A stretch of DNA of 33,787 nucleotides from Fibrobacter sp. (GCA_016295375.1 JAEDLI010000014.1:1-33787); one strand, 5' to 3'. Positions 1 to 8,581 are shown, counted from the first letter of the stretch. Notes: generated by a model from the letters alone, not told the origin. Numbers and translations are program-made.

Positions 1-1032
1 CGCGTCGGGACTCCTCCTATTTTCCGCATCAACGGCTCCCTGGTAAAAATTTTTGATACCCGCATCGACCCCGCCATGATGGATTCCTTCTTGGATGATA
101 TCATGAACCGGGACCAGAAACAGCGCTTTGAAACCAACAAGGAATGCGACTTTGCCGTGGGCGCCCGCGATATGGGCCGTTTCCGTGTGAACGTGTTCCG
201 TCAGCGCGGCACCATTGCCGTGGTGATTCGTCACATCAAAGCGAAGATTCCGCCTTTCGAAGAGCTGGGACTCCCCGAGGTGGTAAAGGACCTGGCCTTG
301 ACTCGCCGTGGGCTTATCTTGGTGACGGGTACGACGGGTTCTGGTAAGTCTACGACTCTTGCCTCTATGCTGGATTACATCAACCAGAACGAGTCGGTGA
401 ACATCATTACGGTAGAAGACCCTATCGAATACCTGTACAACGACAACAAGGCCATTATTTCTCAGCGTGAACTTGGCGTGGATACGCTGTCTTACGCGAA
501 TGCCTTGCGCGCCGCTCTCCGTCAGGACCCGGATGTGCTCCTGGTGGGTGAAATTCGTGACCTGGAAACTATGGCCATTGCGCTTACGGCAGCTGATACG
601 GGCCACATGGTGTTCGCCACCATCCATACCACCAACGCCACCGAAACAATCCAGCGTGTGCTTTCTATGTACCCGCCTCACCAGCACGACGAAATCCGCT
701 TGCTGCTGGCAGAAGTCTTGGCCGGCATTATTTCGCTCCGCCTGTTGCCCACCAAGGACGGCAAGGGCCGCGTGCCGGCTGCCGAAATTTTGGTGAATAC
801 GGCGGCCATCAAGGAATACATCAAGGACAAGGACAAGCTTGCCATGGTGGAATCGGCCATTGCCGAAGGCCACATGCAGTACCATAGCCAGACCTTCGAC
901 CAGTCCCTGCTGGAACTCTACAACGAAGAAAAAATTTCTCTGGATGTGGCCCTGAATGCGGCTACCAACAGGGATGACTTCGAACTGAAGATCCGCGGTA
1001 TTACCGGTACGTCCGAGCGCGGCTGGATGTAA
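1..1032 (+). CDS. pilT: Type IV pilus retraction ATPase PilT (5' end cut off by window)
   Basis: Open from base 1 in frame 1, so the N-terminus lies outside the window; the internal ATG at 76 is not the start. It is a hexameric secretion-superfamily ATPase that acts at the cytoplasmic base of type IV pili and powers pilus disassembly. Visible motifs are the end of the N-terminal domain (TPPIFRINGSL), Walker A GTTGSGKST (328-354), the Asp box around ITVEDPIEY, Walker B DPDVLLVGEIRD and the His box (HMVFATIHTTNA). The C-terminal AIKEYIKDKDK and the QTFDQSLLELY stretch correspond to the AIRNLIRE-type and closing segments characteristic of PilT rather than PilB. It is followed by a terminator and then by a secretin/prepilin operon, consistent with a pilus locus. 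A PilU-type paralogue cannot be excluded without the N-terminus. Confidence 0.93.
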   Translation, partial: RVGTPPIFRINGSLVKIFDTRIDPAMMDSFLDDIMNRDQKQRFETNKECDFAVGARDMGRFRVNVFRQRGTIAVVIRHIKAKIPPFEELGLPEVVKDLALTRRGLILVTGTTGSGKSTTLASMLDYINQNESVNIITVEDPIEYLYNDNKAIISQRELGVDTLSYANALRAALRQDPDVLLVGEIRDLETMAIALTAADTGHMVFATIHTTNATETIQRVLSMYPPHQHDEIRLLLAEVLAGIISLRLLPTKDGKGRVPAAEILVNTAAIKEYIKDKDKLAMVESAIAEGHMQYHSQTFDQSLLELYNEEKISLDVALNAATNRDDFELKIRGITGTSERGWM

Positions 1033-1058
1033 TTTTATTCGGATTGTCATTTTTTTAC

Positions 1059-1090
1059 TTCCCCGGGCTAGTCTCGGGGAATTCTTTTTT
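1059..1090 (+). terminator. Rho-independent terminator after pilT
   Basis: A 7-bp inverted repeat (TTCCCCG at 1059-1065, CGGGGAA at 1075-1081) with a 9-nt loop is followed by a T run at 1085-1090. It lies 27 bases after the pilT stop and separates pilT from the secretin operon. Confidence 0.8.
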
Positions 1091-1188
1091 GTATTTTACC
1101 CCGCGGAATGCCTAAAGGTCCTCTTTAGCGTCGTTCTTCGGCGGATTCTGCAGGAATCTCTTTTGAATATGTCTTTCATGGAGGTCTT

Positions 1189-2904
1189 GTGGTGCGTGCC
1201 CTTTTCCCCCTAATTCTTATGTTGGCCGCCCTTGCGTCGGGCACTGTAACCCTTGATTTTGTGGACACTCCCGTGCAGGAGGTGGCCCGTTCTTTGTCGC
1301 TGGCCTACGATGTTCCCGTGATGGTGGATGCCGGCGTGGACCGTCGGGTCACGTTCCATCTGGAAGGGGTTTCCCTTTTGGAGGGCTTGTCCGCCCTGTG
1401 CGAATCCAACGGGCTGGAACTGGTCCAGAAGGAGAACCTGCTGGTAATCCAGCCCCGAAAGCTTCGCGGGAAAAGCGACATCCGCCTGCAGGATTCCCTG
1501 GTGTCGGTCCAGGTGCAGGACAAGGACGTTCTTGAATTTCTGGAAGAGTTCAGCGCCACTACAGGGCTGAACATCTTGTGGAAGCCGGATGTGCAGGGAC
1601 GGCTCTCCGGAAGTATCCGCAGTCTGCCTGCGGAGCGAGCATTTCGCTCCCTGCTAGAAGTCAACGGCTTTGCTGTAGAAAAGAAGAACGGCTGTCTGAT
1701 GGTTCGCGCGGTGGTGCAGGCGGGGGACCGCAGGGAGTCCGCGGGCGCACAACCGGAATCGTTTGCACGAATCTGGAAAGAGGATTCGCTCTACGAAGCC
1801 CATCTGGACGGCGTCCCCGTAGGGGAGGCCGTGAAGGAGCTTGCCGCCCTTGCGGAATTGAACCTTGCCATGTACGGGAACCTGGACGAAAAGGTCCGCC
1901 TGGATTTTTCAAGGGTGAAGCTCCAGGATTTTTTGGAGGCCCTGTTCCGGGGGAGCCGATACACCTTCCGGCTGGATTCCAATACGCTGTCTGTATCGGA
2001 GGGCGGAAACCGAAATCCCCTTTCGGTGACGAAGCTTTACCCGCTGAAACACGTCTCTTGCGAGCACGCCCTGCAACAGCTGGGAAAGATGTTTTCTGGA
2101 ATGGAGATGGCGGTTTCGGAAGTGAAGGAGCAGAATGCCGTGCTGCTTTCGGGAGCGACGGACCGGATTGAATTGGCGGAGGCCCTTTTACAGAAAATAG
2201 ACGTTCCCCTGATGCAGGTGACGCTTTCTTGCGTGATTGTGGAATTCCGGAAGGGGAGTGCCTTTGAAATCGGGCTACGGGGAGGCTCTGGCCGCCGTAC
2301 CAAGGAGGGCGACTTGGGACTGAAAGGATTCCTGGACTTTTTGGGAAAGGATGCTTCGGGCAAGGGGGCCGTCGGTAAAATCGGCATCTTGCCGGACCGA
2401 TTTGAGCTGGAGCTAGCTTCTATGGAAGAAAACAACCAGGCGAAGGTCCTTGCCCGCCCGCGGCTTACTACCCTGAACGGCAACAAGGCGGAGCTGAACG
2501 TGACCAATACTGGTTATTACCTGGTGAGCCAGGTCAGCGCCGAAGGTTACCCCATTACGGATTACCGCTCCTTCAACGATGGCATTTCTCTGGAGCTCAC
2601 TCCGTCGGTAACCCGGGAGGGCGTGATCACTCTGGATGTGGCTCCCGAAATCAAGACGGCGGGACGCAGCTCCGGTGACGGCCCGCGGGACATCAGCACC
2701 CGGAACCTAAAGACCATGGTGCTTTTGAAAAACGGGGAAACCCTTTGCCTCGGGGGACTGGTGCGCAAGAACAAGACCGAGGTGCGCACGGCCGTACCCT
2801 TCTTGGGGAGCATCCCGTTCATCGGAAGGCTGTTCAGCTACGAGAGTGATGAAGAGGAGGAAAGCGAACTTGCCATCTTCATCACTCCGGAGGTGAAGTT
2901 CTGA
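1189..2904 (+). CDS. Secretin (PilQ/GspD family outer-membrane channel)
   Basis: Outer-membrane secretin that would form the exit pore for a type IV pilus or type II-like machine. A signal peptide (about residues 1-18, ending near LASG) is followed by three short alpha/beta modules resembling STN or N domains (about 20-90, 103-175 and 200-270), a secretin N1-like module (about 278-340) and the secretin C domain (about 342-571). The C domain shows the family landmarks: the VLARPRLTTLNG turn, the GISLELTPSV strand pair and the closing LGGLVRKN...PFLGSIPFIGRLF segment. Two GTG codons in a row (1189 and 1192) follow GGAGGT at 1180-1185; the second has the better spacing. Its stop overlaps the next gene by one base. 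At 571 aa it is a normal secretin length. The four downstream genes overlap it in one operon. Confidence 0.9.
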   Translation: MVRALFPLILMLAALASGTVTLDFVDTPVQEVARSLSLAYDVPVMVDAGVDRRVTFHLEGVSLLEGLSALCESNGLELVQKENLLVIQPRKLRGKSDIRLQDSLVSVQVQDKDVLEFLEEFSATTGLNILWKPDVQGRLSGSIRSLPAERAFRSLLEVNGFAVEKKNGCLMVRAVVQAGDRRESAGAQPESFARIWKEDSLYEAHLDGVPVGEAVKELAALAELNLAMYGNLDEKVRLDFSRVKLQDFLEALFRGSRYTFRLDSNTLSVSEGGNRNPLSVTKLYPLKHVSCEHALQQLGKMFSGMEMAVSEVKEQNAVLLSGATDRIELAEALLQKIDVPLMQVTLSCVIVEFRKGSAFEIGLRGGSGRRTKEGDLGLKGFLDFLGKDASGKGAVGKIGILPDRFELELASMEENNQAKVLARPRLTTLNGNKAELNVTNTGYYLVSQVSAEGYPITDYRSFNDGISLELTPSVTREGVITLDVAPEIKTAGRSSGDGPRDISTRNLKTMVLLKNGETLCLGGLVRKNKTEVRTAVPFLGSIPFIGRLFSYESDEEEESELAIFITPEVKF

Positions 2905-3953
2905 TGGCCCGCGTTCAGGGCGTTGACGCCCGGATTTGCACCTGGGAGCTGGTGACGGGATTTGAAGAAAGTCTTGCCCCCGAAAACCTGCTGGAATACT
3001 TTCGTAGGGATTTTCCGGAAGTGGAAGGTGTTCCAAAATTCTGGAAGATGGTGTCCTTCAATTCGCCGGAGGGCCGGAGGCACCGATACCTGGTAATCCT
3101 CGGCTCGCCTGGGTCAAGCGACGGCGAAAAAGGTTTCGGCAAGCGTTGTTGGCGGGGAAGGCGCGCCCTGCCTCGCTCCCTGTTCCTGTACGCCAGGGCC
3201 GATGCCCAGATGGAATCCTGGGAGAGCTACGAGAACTTCCGTTATGCCGCTATCGTGAACGGCATCTTGTTCGTGCTGGTCTTTTACGAGGGCAGGCTTT
3301 GTCACTGGTCCGAAGAACGGGGCTACGAGGGAGCCTGCGGAAAAGATCTTGCGTTAGATCGGCTTGCGCGGATGGATGAATTCTTGCGGCAGGACCCGCT
3401 GTTCTCGAAAGCGGAAAAATTCCGGCAAGGCGAGCTGGAATTCTTGGAAGCAGACTTCGTCGACCCGGCGGCGGTATGGGTGGTACAGCTTGGAAAAGCC
3501 GCAAAGGATCCGTTCTGGAAGGGCCTGCATCTTGAATCCAGGAAGCGGAGGAGGGCGGCGAGACTTTCTTTAATTCTATTTTTCCTGATGATGTTTGCGG
3601 GAATCCTTGTGCGGGAAAATCTTGATGCTGGCGGTGTGGCGACGCCTGGTCCGGAGGCCCCTGTGCTATCCACACCCGCGACGGGGCCCATATCAAAAGA
3701 ACCCCGTATCCAAAAAACTGCAAAAAGATCGCGCCCGAAAGCCAGAGAGGCGGCTACCGAGTGCCCAAGGCCGTCCATTGCCATCCAGGGAATCGTAGGG
3801 GACAGGCTGTTTTCGGGTATGTTCGCCGGTGCGCGGGTCGTGAAAAGGGCGGGGGATTCTTTGGAGTCGTACCGGGTGAAATCCGTGCTTCGGGACCGGG
3901 TGGTGCTGGAGTGCGGAGGTGCCGAGTGGGAGGTGCTCAATGGTGCGCCCTAG
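2904..3953 (+). CDS. Single-TM pilus/T2SS assembly-platform-like protein
   Basis: No family is recognised with certainty. The 349-aa protein has a large N-terminal cytoplasmic part (1-215), a basic stop-transfer stretch (RKRRRAAR), one membrane segment (about 221-236, LSLILFFLMMFAGILV), a Pro/Ala/Lys-rich linker (240-290) and a small C-terminal periplasmic domain (290-349). That last domain reads like the compact beta domain of GspC or PilP, which contacts secretins (pattern IxGIVGDRLFSG...VKRAGDSLESYRVKSVLRDRVVLE). The part around 90-142, ending VFYEGRLCHWSEERGY, resembles a GspL/PilM-type actin-like fold. It starts with an ATG overlapping the secretin TGA by one base, so translation is probably coupled. 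The gene's place in the operon supports a role linking inner membrane and secretin; the fold assignments are inference. Confidence 0.65.
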   Translation: MARVQGVDARICTWELVTGFEESLAPENLLEYFRRDFPEVEGVPKFWKMVSFNSPEGRRHRYLVILGSPGSSDGEKGFGKRCWRGRRALPRSLFLYARADAQMESWESYENFRYAAIVNGILFVLVFYEGRLCHWSEERGYEGACGKDLALDRLARMDEFLRQDPLFSKAEKFRQGELEFLEADFVDPAAVWVVQLGKAAKDPFWKGLHLESRKRRRAARLSLILFFLMMFAGILVRENLDAGGVATPGPEAPVLSTPATGPISKEPRIQKTAKRSRPKAREAATECPRPSIAIQGIVGDRLFSGMFAGARVVKRAGDSLESYRVKSVLRDRVVLECGGAEWEVLNGAP

Positions 3954-4818
3954 TTCCCGAGGGTTCGTGCTGCCCCTTGTGGCGGTTCTGCTGCTGAGCC
4001 TGACCTTGCTCTTTACCACCCTGCTGAAATCGGCGGGGCGCATGAATCCGGTGTATGCCCGGTTCAAGTCGGATTTCGAGAATTTCTACAGGGCGGAATC
4101 TGCCGTGCTGCTCCATTTGCAGGGGTTTCCGTCGGGATATTATCCGGAGCTGCCTCCCGTGCAGGCAGAAGCCTTCGGCCCTTGGGAAAAGATTTGTGCT
4201 TCTGCTGTTGTGGACAGTTCCGGCAAGGCGTCGGGCGTGGGGGAGCTTTGCTTTGTGGCGGGAACGGAACCCCACGACGTTTCTTTTTGGGAATGGTCGA
4301 ACGGGATGTCCGCCTACAGGGCCGATTTGGAAAAGCGGCTGCAGGAGATGACTGCGGAAAAAGACCTGTACGGAAACAGACGCTATTTCCAGGGCGAACA
4401 GTTTATGTCGGGCGCTATTCATCAGGGCGATCTTGAGATGAATTTTTCCGACAGCGTTCGTTCGGCTAGCTTCTGGGTGGAAGGTTCTGTCCTTATTCGC
4501 GGACAGGCCCATTTTGATACGCTCCGGTTATATTCCTTGGGCGATGTCGTGTTTCAGGGAGAAATGTCTGTCGGGTATCTGGAACTCTTCACTCGAGGTG
4601 GTTTTCGTGCCGAAGGGGAGGCCCGTTTTCGGGGGGTGGTACTTGCTTCAAGTTTTCGGATGCAAGACCGTGCCCGGAGTCTGTTTCCGACGGCTATAGT
4701 GGCAACCTGGTCCGAAAGTGACGAGAATGAGACTGCGCAGAACTCTGAGGATGATCCTGGCGGGATTCTGTTCCCTGCCTTTATAGAGGGTAAACGCAAA
4801 ATCTGGGGGCGCCTATGA
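3940..4818 (+). CDS. PilX-like type IV pilus assembly protein
   Basis: 292-aa protein with a short basic N-terminus and a single hydrophobic helix (RGFVLPLVAVLLLSLTLLF). This resembles the PilX_N type of pilin-associated proteins, which begin with an RGxALP-like motif and lack the usual Glu5. The C-terminal half (about 160-270) is rich in short beta repeats (VEGSVLIRGQAHF, LGDVVFQGEM, RGGFRAEGEARF, RGVVLASSF), suggesting a small beta-helix or bactofilin-like surface. The ATG at 3940 is preferred because GGGAGG lies 6-7 bases upstream; it overlaps the previous gene by 14 bases, and the next gene starts in an ATGA overlap at its end. A GspK-like role is an alternative. Confidence 0.65.
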   Translation: MVRPSSRGFVLPLVAVLLLSLTLLFTTLLKSAGRMNPVYARFKSDFENFYRAESAVLLHLQGFPSGYYPELPPVQAEAFGPWEKICASAVVDSSGKASGVGELCFVAGTEPHDVSFWEWSNGMSAYRADLEKRLQEMTAEKDLYGNRRYFQGEQFMSGAIHQGDLEMNFSDSVRSASFWVEGSVLIRGQAHFDTLRLYSLGDVVFQGEMSVGYLELFTRGGFRAEGEARFRGVVLASSFRMQDRARSLFPTAIVATWSESDENETAQNSEDDPGGILFPAFIEGKRKIWGRL

Positions 4819-5201
4819 GACGCGGGTTTACCTTGATGGAGGTCATGGTGGCCGTGGTGGTGCTCTCTATCGGAGCCATGGGAATCGGACACACCATTGT
4901 CAGTTTTTCGCAGATAAAGGAGAGGGAGTCCAAAAAGGGCCATGCCATTTTGGAGGCAGTAGCTCTGATGGAAGAGAATGTGGCAAAACCTGCCCCCTGC
5001 GTAAAGCCAAGGCGCGACCAGGCCGACACGACCTTGACCTTGGTTCCGGTATCGAGGCAGGGGGTAGATTTTACAGTGTCGTTTGAACGCGTGCCGGGAG
5101 GCGCCCCCTTGCAGTGGGTGGCCGTTCACGAAACTTCGGGATACTGGAGCGACTTGACCTTGAAAAGGATTGTACGGTGCGAAGAGACGGATTTACATTG
5201 A
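4815..5201 (+). CDS. Prepilin-like protein with N-terminal methylation motif (PilV/GspI-like)
   Basis: 128-aa protein starting MRRGFTLMEVMVAVVVLSIGA. This is a textbook class III prepilin signal: cleavage after Gly4, Phe as the methylated +1 residue, Glu at +5, then a hydrophobic spine. The short leader and the LSIGAMG motif match PilV/GspI minor pilins. The ATG is in an ATGA overlap with the upstream gene. The globular part is small. It would be processed by a prepilin peptidase encoded elsewhere, as none is seen in this window. Confidence 0.85.
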   Translation: MRRGFTLMEVMVAVVVLSIGAMGIGHTIVSFSQIKERESKKGHAILEAVALMEENVAKPAPCVKPRRDQADTTLTLVPVSRQGVDFTVSFERVPGGAPLQWVAVHETSGYWSDLTLKRIVRCEETDLH

Positions 5202-5401
5202 TGGAACTGATAGTGACCATGGCCTGTGCGGGAATTGTGGCACTGGTGGCCTTTGGCGTGTGGAAAGGCATGCATGGGGACTACGTGCGGCTGCAGAGGG
5301 ATTACCAGACCAGCACGGGGCAGCTCTTGCAGGACTTGATACAAACTAAAAATCGGGTCGTGGTGAATCCAGACCCGGCGACGATAGATAAGAGGTTTTG
5401 A
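5177..5401 (+). CDS. Very short prepilin-like protein, probably truncated
   Basis: The best start is GTG at 5177, preceded by AAAAGGA at 5163-5169. It gives RRDGFTLMELIVTMACAG, again a class III prepilin signal with the cleavage Gly and Glu+5. It overlaps the previous gene by 25 bases. At 74 aa it is far shorter than usual minor pilins (often 130-200 aa): the N-terminal helix is complete but almost no globular domain follows. The stop lies only 10 bases from the stop of the convergent glycosyltransferase. It may be a natural minimal pseudopilin or a gene that lost its 3' part. Confidence 0.7.
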   Translation: MRRDGFTLMELIVTMACAGIVALVAFGVWKGMHGDYVRLQRDYQTSTGQLLQDLIQTKNRVVVNPDPATIDKRF

Positions 5402-5411
5402 GGCTTGAGTC

Positions 5412-6941
5412 TTACCCGTTCTTCTTTGCCCGGTGCATCTCGATGATGTTTCCGATGTAGTGCATAAAGGAAAGCACGCTCACGGAAAGGAACCCGATGG
5501 CGTAGAGGGCGAGGAACGGCCCGATAATGAACTTTTGTGCGCCGATGTATTCCAGAAGACCGAAAATGCAGTAAGCGCCCACACCCAGTTCCACCACGGC
5601 CTGCCAAGGGAACTTCTGGGCGTAGTGGCTCTTGGCCTTTTTCTTGGAGCCGCCGCTCTTGGGGGTGCGGACAAAACTGCCCTTGCTTCCGATGACTGCG
5701 GAGAACACGGCACGGGAGTTGCTCACGGCGATGCCCACGCCGAGGGCCATCAAGATAGGCAGACTCAGCAGGCGGATTTTCCAGCCGGTATAGCCGGAGC
5801 AGCGCTGGGCTACAAAGTAAAGCACGGAAGGAGCGATAGCGGCAAGGAAGATAAAGCCGAAACCGATGGTGTAGGCCCAGCCCGGCAGGTGTGCCACCGG
5901 TTCAAAGAAGGCGAGCAGCGGCCAGGCGCAGAGGGCGGTAAACAACATGCAGGGGTGGATGGAGTAGTGGGTCGTGTGGAGGATGGCGCCAATCTTTACG
6001 CGGAGCGGGACCTTCGCCTTGAGCACACGGGGCAGGATCTTGATGGCGGTCTGGATAGAACCCTTGGCCCAGCGGAACTGCTGCGCCTTGAAGGCGTTGA
6101 TGTCGTTGGGGAGCTCGGCGGGAACGATTACGTCAAAGACGAACTTCATTTTCCAGCCGGCTAGCTGGGACCGGTAGGAGAGGTCCATGTCTTCGGTCAG
6201 GGTGTCGCCTTCCCAGCCGCCACCGCCGTAGATGGCCTGCTTGCGCCACACGCCGGCGGTACCGTTGAAGTTCATGAACAGCTTGCCCCAGCTACGGGCG
6301 GACTGTTCCACCACGAAGTGTCCGTCGATGCCGATGGACTGGGCGAGGGTAAGACCAGATTCGGTGCGGTTAAGGTGGCCCCAGCGTCCCTGGACCAGGC
6401 CAATCTTTTCGTCCATCACCAGGTAGGGGATGGTCTTGAGGAGGAAGTCCTTCTCGGGCACGAAGTCTGCGTCGAATATGGCGAGGAAATCGCCCTTGGC
6501 AACCTGCATGGCCTCCTTGAGGGCGCCGGCCTTGAATTCGGAACGGTTCGTGCGGTGGATAAGCTTGATGTCGTAACCCTTGGCGGCCAGTTCTTCCACC
6601 TTTTTCTTGGCTACTTCGTAGCACTCGTCGGTGGAATCGTCCAGAACCTGGATTTCGTGCTTGTCCTTGGGGTAGTCGATAGCGCAGACCGCCTCTAGCA
6701 GTCGCTCCACGCAGTTGGCCTCGTTAAACACGGGCAGCTGGGTGGTAACCTGGGGCAGGTCCGCCATGGAATGGTCACGGTAAAACTGGAGAATGTTCTT
6801 GCGGTCGGTAAGACGGGTCTTTCGGCTGTTCTTCAGGAACAGGTAAATACTGTAATAGCAACTAAAACCGTAAATGACCAAGCCAACGCCTGCGATGACG
6901 TACACCACGAACATCGCATAGAGTAGGACACTGTTTATCAT
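5412..6941 (-). CDS. Processive GT2 glycosyltransferase, cellulose-synthase-like
   Basis: 509-aa inner-membrane family 2 glycosyltransferase. One N-terminal TM segment (about 7-27) precedes a GT-A catalytic domain with all the landmarks of processive beta-glycan synthases: DDS (101-103), DAD (157-159), TED (249-251) and QQFRW (287-291). Four to five TM helices follow between about 317 and 492, with a basic Gly/Lys-rich loop (427-440). It lacks the PilZ domain of BcsA. The order and spacing resemble CslA/glucomannan-synthase-like or glucosyltransferase members of COG1215, so the product could be a beta-glucan, a mannan or a glycolipid headgroup; the sugar cannot be read from sequence. The gene stands alone, convergent with the pilin operon and divergent from 7107. 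Confidence 0.88.
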   Translation of the reverse strand: MINSVLLYAMFVVYVIAGVGLVIYGFSCYYSIYLFLKNSRKTRLTDRKNILQFYRDHSMADLPQVTTQLPVFNEANCVERLLEAVCAIDYPKDKHEIQVLDDSTDECYEVAKKKVEELAAKGYDIKLIHRTNRSEFKAGALKEAMQVAKGDFLAIFDADFVPEKDFLLKTIPYLVMDEKIGLVQGRWGHLNRTESGLTLAQSIGIDGHFVVEQSARSWGKLFMNFNGTAGVWRKQAIYGGGGWEGDTLTEDMDLSYRSQLAGWKMKFVFDVIVPAELPNDINAFKAQQFRWAKGSIQTAIKILPRVLKAKVPLRVKIGAILHTTHYSIHPCMLFTALCAWPLLAFFEPVAHLPGWAYTIGFGFIFLAAIAPSVLYFVAQRCSGYTGWKIRLLSLPILMALGVGIAVSNSRAVFSAVIGSKGSFVRTPKSGGSKKKAKSHYAQKFPWQAVVELGVGAYCIFGLLEYIGAQKFIIGPFLALYAIGFLSVSVLSFMHYIGNIIEMHRAKKNG

Positions 6942-6980
6942 AATTCCAAAAACCTTTGCATACTTGAATGCTTGATGCCA

Positions 6981-6986
6981 ATTATA
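6981..6986 (-). promoter_or_regulatory. Candidate -10 box for the GT2 gene
   Basis: On the minus strand this reads TATAAT, 40 bases before the GT2 ATG, in an AT-rich 165-bp divergent gap (6942-7106). No convincing -35 was found at the standard distance. Confidence 0.4.
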
Positions 6987-7106
6987 GAAAGGTTAACAAA
7001 ACTTTTCTACACCTTATACGAATTTTTTGATAGTTTTTTTATCGCTTTTGGAAATTTTGAAAAAAAGAAATTTTTCTCGGTTTACCCCTTGACAAGGCAC
7101 TGCTAG

Positions 7107-7625
7107 ATGGACAAAAACCCGCTTTTAGTTTGGGTTGAAAACAACCGGAAAAAAGAGGGCTTCGGCACGTCCCTGGTCCAGCTTCTGGGGTATGCCTGCA
7201 CGGACTGGATTCGCAGGGAGTGTTCTGCAAGTCTTACCGGCACCGATGGTCTAGCCTGGTTTTTGGCGAAGGCCCCTGCCGAAATTCCCATGGGGGAGTG
7301 GGTGCAGTGTCCGGAAGAACATGCGGAGGCCATCGTGGACTTTTGCGAGCGGTCCAAGACGGCGCCCATTCCGGAGAGCCTGAAGATGGAGTTTCCGAAG
7401 GTGCTGGACTTGCGGGGCGTGGCCTGCCCCGGGAACTCGGTTCGGTCCCGCCTGGTGATGGCGGGGTTTCCTGCGGGGCGGCCGCTCGAAATCTACCTGG
7501 ACGAAGGTTCCCCTATCGAAAACGTGCCGGGCTCCCTGGTGGCCGACGGCATAAAGGTGCTTTCCCGGAAGAAAACGGGAAATTATTGGGTGCTCTCGGT
7601 GGTCAAGCCGGATGAGAATGTGTAG
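7107..7625 (+). CDS. Unknown N-terminal domain fused to a TusA-like sulfur-carrier domain
   Basis: 172 aa. Residues about 99-168 match the TusA/SirA fold: LDLRGVACPGNSVRSRLVM has the conserved Leu-Asp-Arg-Gly and the Cys-Pro active site (Cys107), followed by the LEIYLDEGSP strand and a closing VLSVVK strand. In ordinary TusA the motif is CPxP; here it is CPGN, but the sulfur-accepting Cys is kept. The N-terminal 95 residues contain five other Cys residues or near-paired polar sites and no domain I recognise. TusA domains carry persulfide for tRNA thiolation, molybdopterin or Fe-S/sulfur metabolism. The gene lies ten bases before an SGNH-like gene and upstream of an anion transporter, so a sulfur-related role is plausible but unproven. 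Confidence 0.75.
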   Translation: MDKNPLLVWVENNRKKEGFGTSLVQLLGYACTDWIRRECSASLTGTDGLAWFLAKAPAEIPMGEWVQCPEEHAEAIVDFCERSKTAPIPESLKMEFPKVLDLRGVACPGNSVRSRLVMAGFPAGRPLEIYLDEGSPIENVPGSLVADGIKVLSRKKTGNYWVLSVVKPDENV

Positions 7626-7634
7626 ATTAGAAGT

Positions 7635-8219
7635 GTGGAAAACAGGATTCTGATAATCGGGGACGAAATGCTCGGGAGCGAGGGCGAAGCCGCCTTCCGC
7701 TGTTCGGAGATGCTGCTTTGCGCAGAGCCCAACCGGCCCATGCAGTTTTCCATCAACGCTCCCTTGCCACTGTCGATCCCCCAGCTTTTTGCTCGGGCCT
7801 CTTCTGATGTTATCGGCAAGAAGGCGGGTCGTATCGTGCTTGCCTTAGGGCTCTCTGACTTGAAACGGGAACGGGGAAGTGCCGAAGCCGTAGCCGAAAA
7901 CTACCGCACGCTTCTGGACGAACTTTTGAAAAAGACACAGTCCGAGCTGGACCTGCTTACAATTCCTACCGAAATGCTTCCGGAAGGGGCGGACCAGGTG
8001 GAACTGCTGAACCAGTCCATACGGGGCTTTGTGGACTTGGCACCGGAACGCATCGGGGTCTTCGACTGGGAATCCCACGTGCGAAAGTTCCTGGAAAAGC
8101 AGGAGGAACGGGGAAAGTTCGGCCGTAGCCTCTTTTCGGAGGCCCCCAAACCCACCTCTTTGTGCATCACCCTGCTTTCTATGTTCCTGGAAGATTGTAT
8201 ATTAAAAGAGTTGAAATAG
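7635..8219 (+). CDS. SGNH/GDSL hydrolase-like protein
   Basis: 194-aa cytoplasmic protein, GTG start. It opens with ENRILIIGDEMLG, like the block I strand of SGNH hydrolases, but the nucleophile position in GDE is Glu rather than Ser. A middle block (IVLALGLSDLKR) resembles the GxND block and a late segment (IGVFDWESH) could hold the Asp/His pair. The fold assignment is therefore moderate, and the protein may be a non-catalytic member. It lies 9 bases after the TusA-fusion gene and directly before the next small gene (its TAG is part of that gene's ribosome-binding site), so the three genes form one transcription unit. Confidence 0.5.
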   Translation: MENRILIIGDEMLGSEGEAAFRCSEMLLCAEPNRPMQFSINAPLPLSIPQLFARASSDVIGKKAGRIVLALGLSDLKRERGSAEAVAENYRTLLDELLKKTQSELDLLTIPTEMLPEGADQVELLNQSIRGFVDLAPERIGVFDWESHVRKFLEKQEERGKFGRSLFSEAPKPTSLCITLLSMFLEDCILKELK

Positions 8220-8227
8220 GAGTTAGT

Positions 8228-8563
8228 ATGAGTCTTTTTGATGATCATTTTGCCGCAAAGAATGCCGCTAGCGCTCGTGCCTGGGCCATGGACGAAGAAG
8301 AAAAGAAGAAAAAAGAGAAGCGTGAACCCGCTCCTCCCAAGATGGGCATCTGCGACAAGTGCCACAAGGAAGCCCTGGTGAGGCCTTACCGCTCCCGTCA
8401 GGCCGACAAGATGGACGGCGCCACCAGCTTCGGTACGGTGACCAGGCTCCTGTGCGAAGAGTGCGCCCCCAAGTCCCGCCGCGAGCGTGACGCCGACGTG
8501 CCCCAGCTGACCAACAAGCAGGTCAAGAACCTGATGAGGAGCGCCAAGAAAGGGCTTTTATAG
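8228..8563 (+). CDS. Small charged protein with a possible zinc ribbon
   Basis: 111 aa. The chosen ATG at 8228 has AGGAG at 8218-8222, five bases upstream; longer in-frame starts would overlap the previous gene. A Lys/Glu-rich N-terminal helix (EEEKKKKEK) precedes CDKC (about 42-45) and CEEC (about 80-83), spaced as a four-Cys zinc site, then a basic tail. No family recognised. The last gene of the TusA/SGNH unit. Confidence 0.7.
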   Translation: MSLFDDHFAAKNAASARAWAMDEEEKKKKEKREPAPPKMGICDKCHKEALVRPYRSRQADKMDGATSFGTVTRLLCEECAPKSRRERDADVPQLTNKQVKNLMRSAKKGLL

Positions 8564-8581
8564 GTGTGCGGTGTGAAGAAA

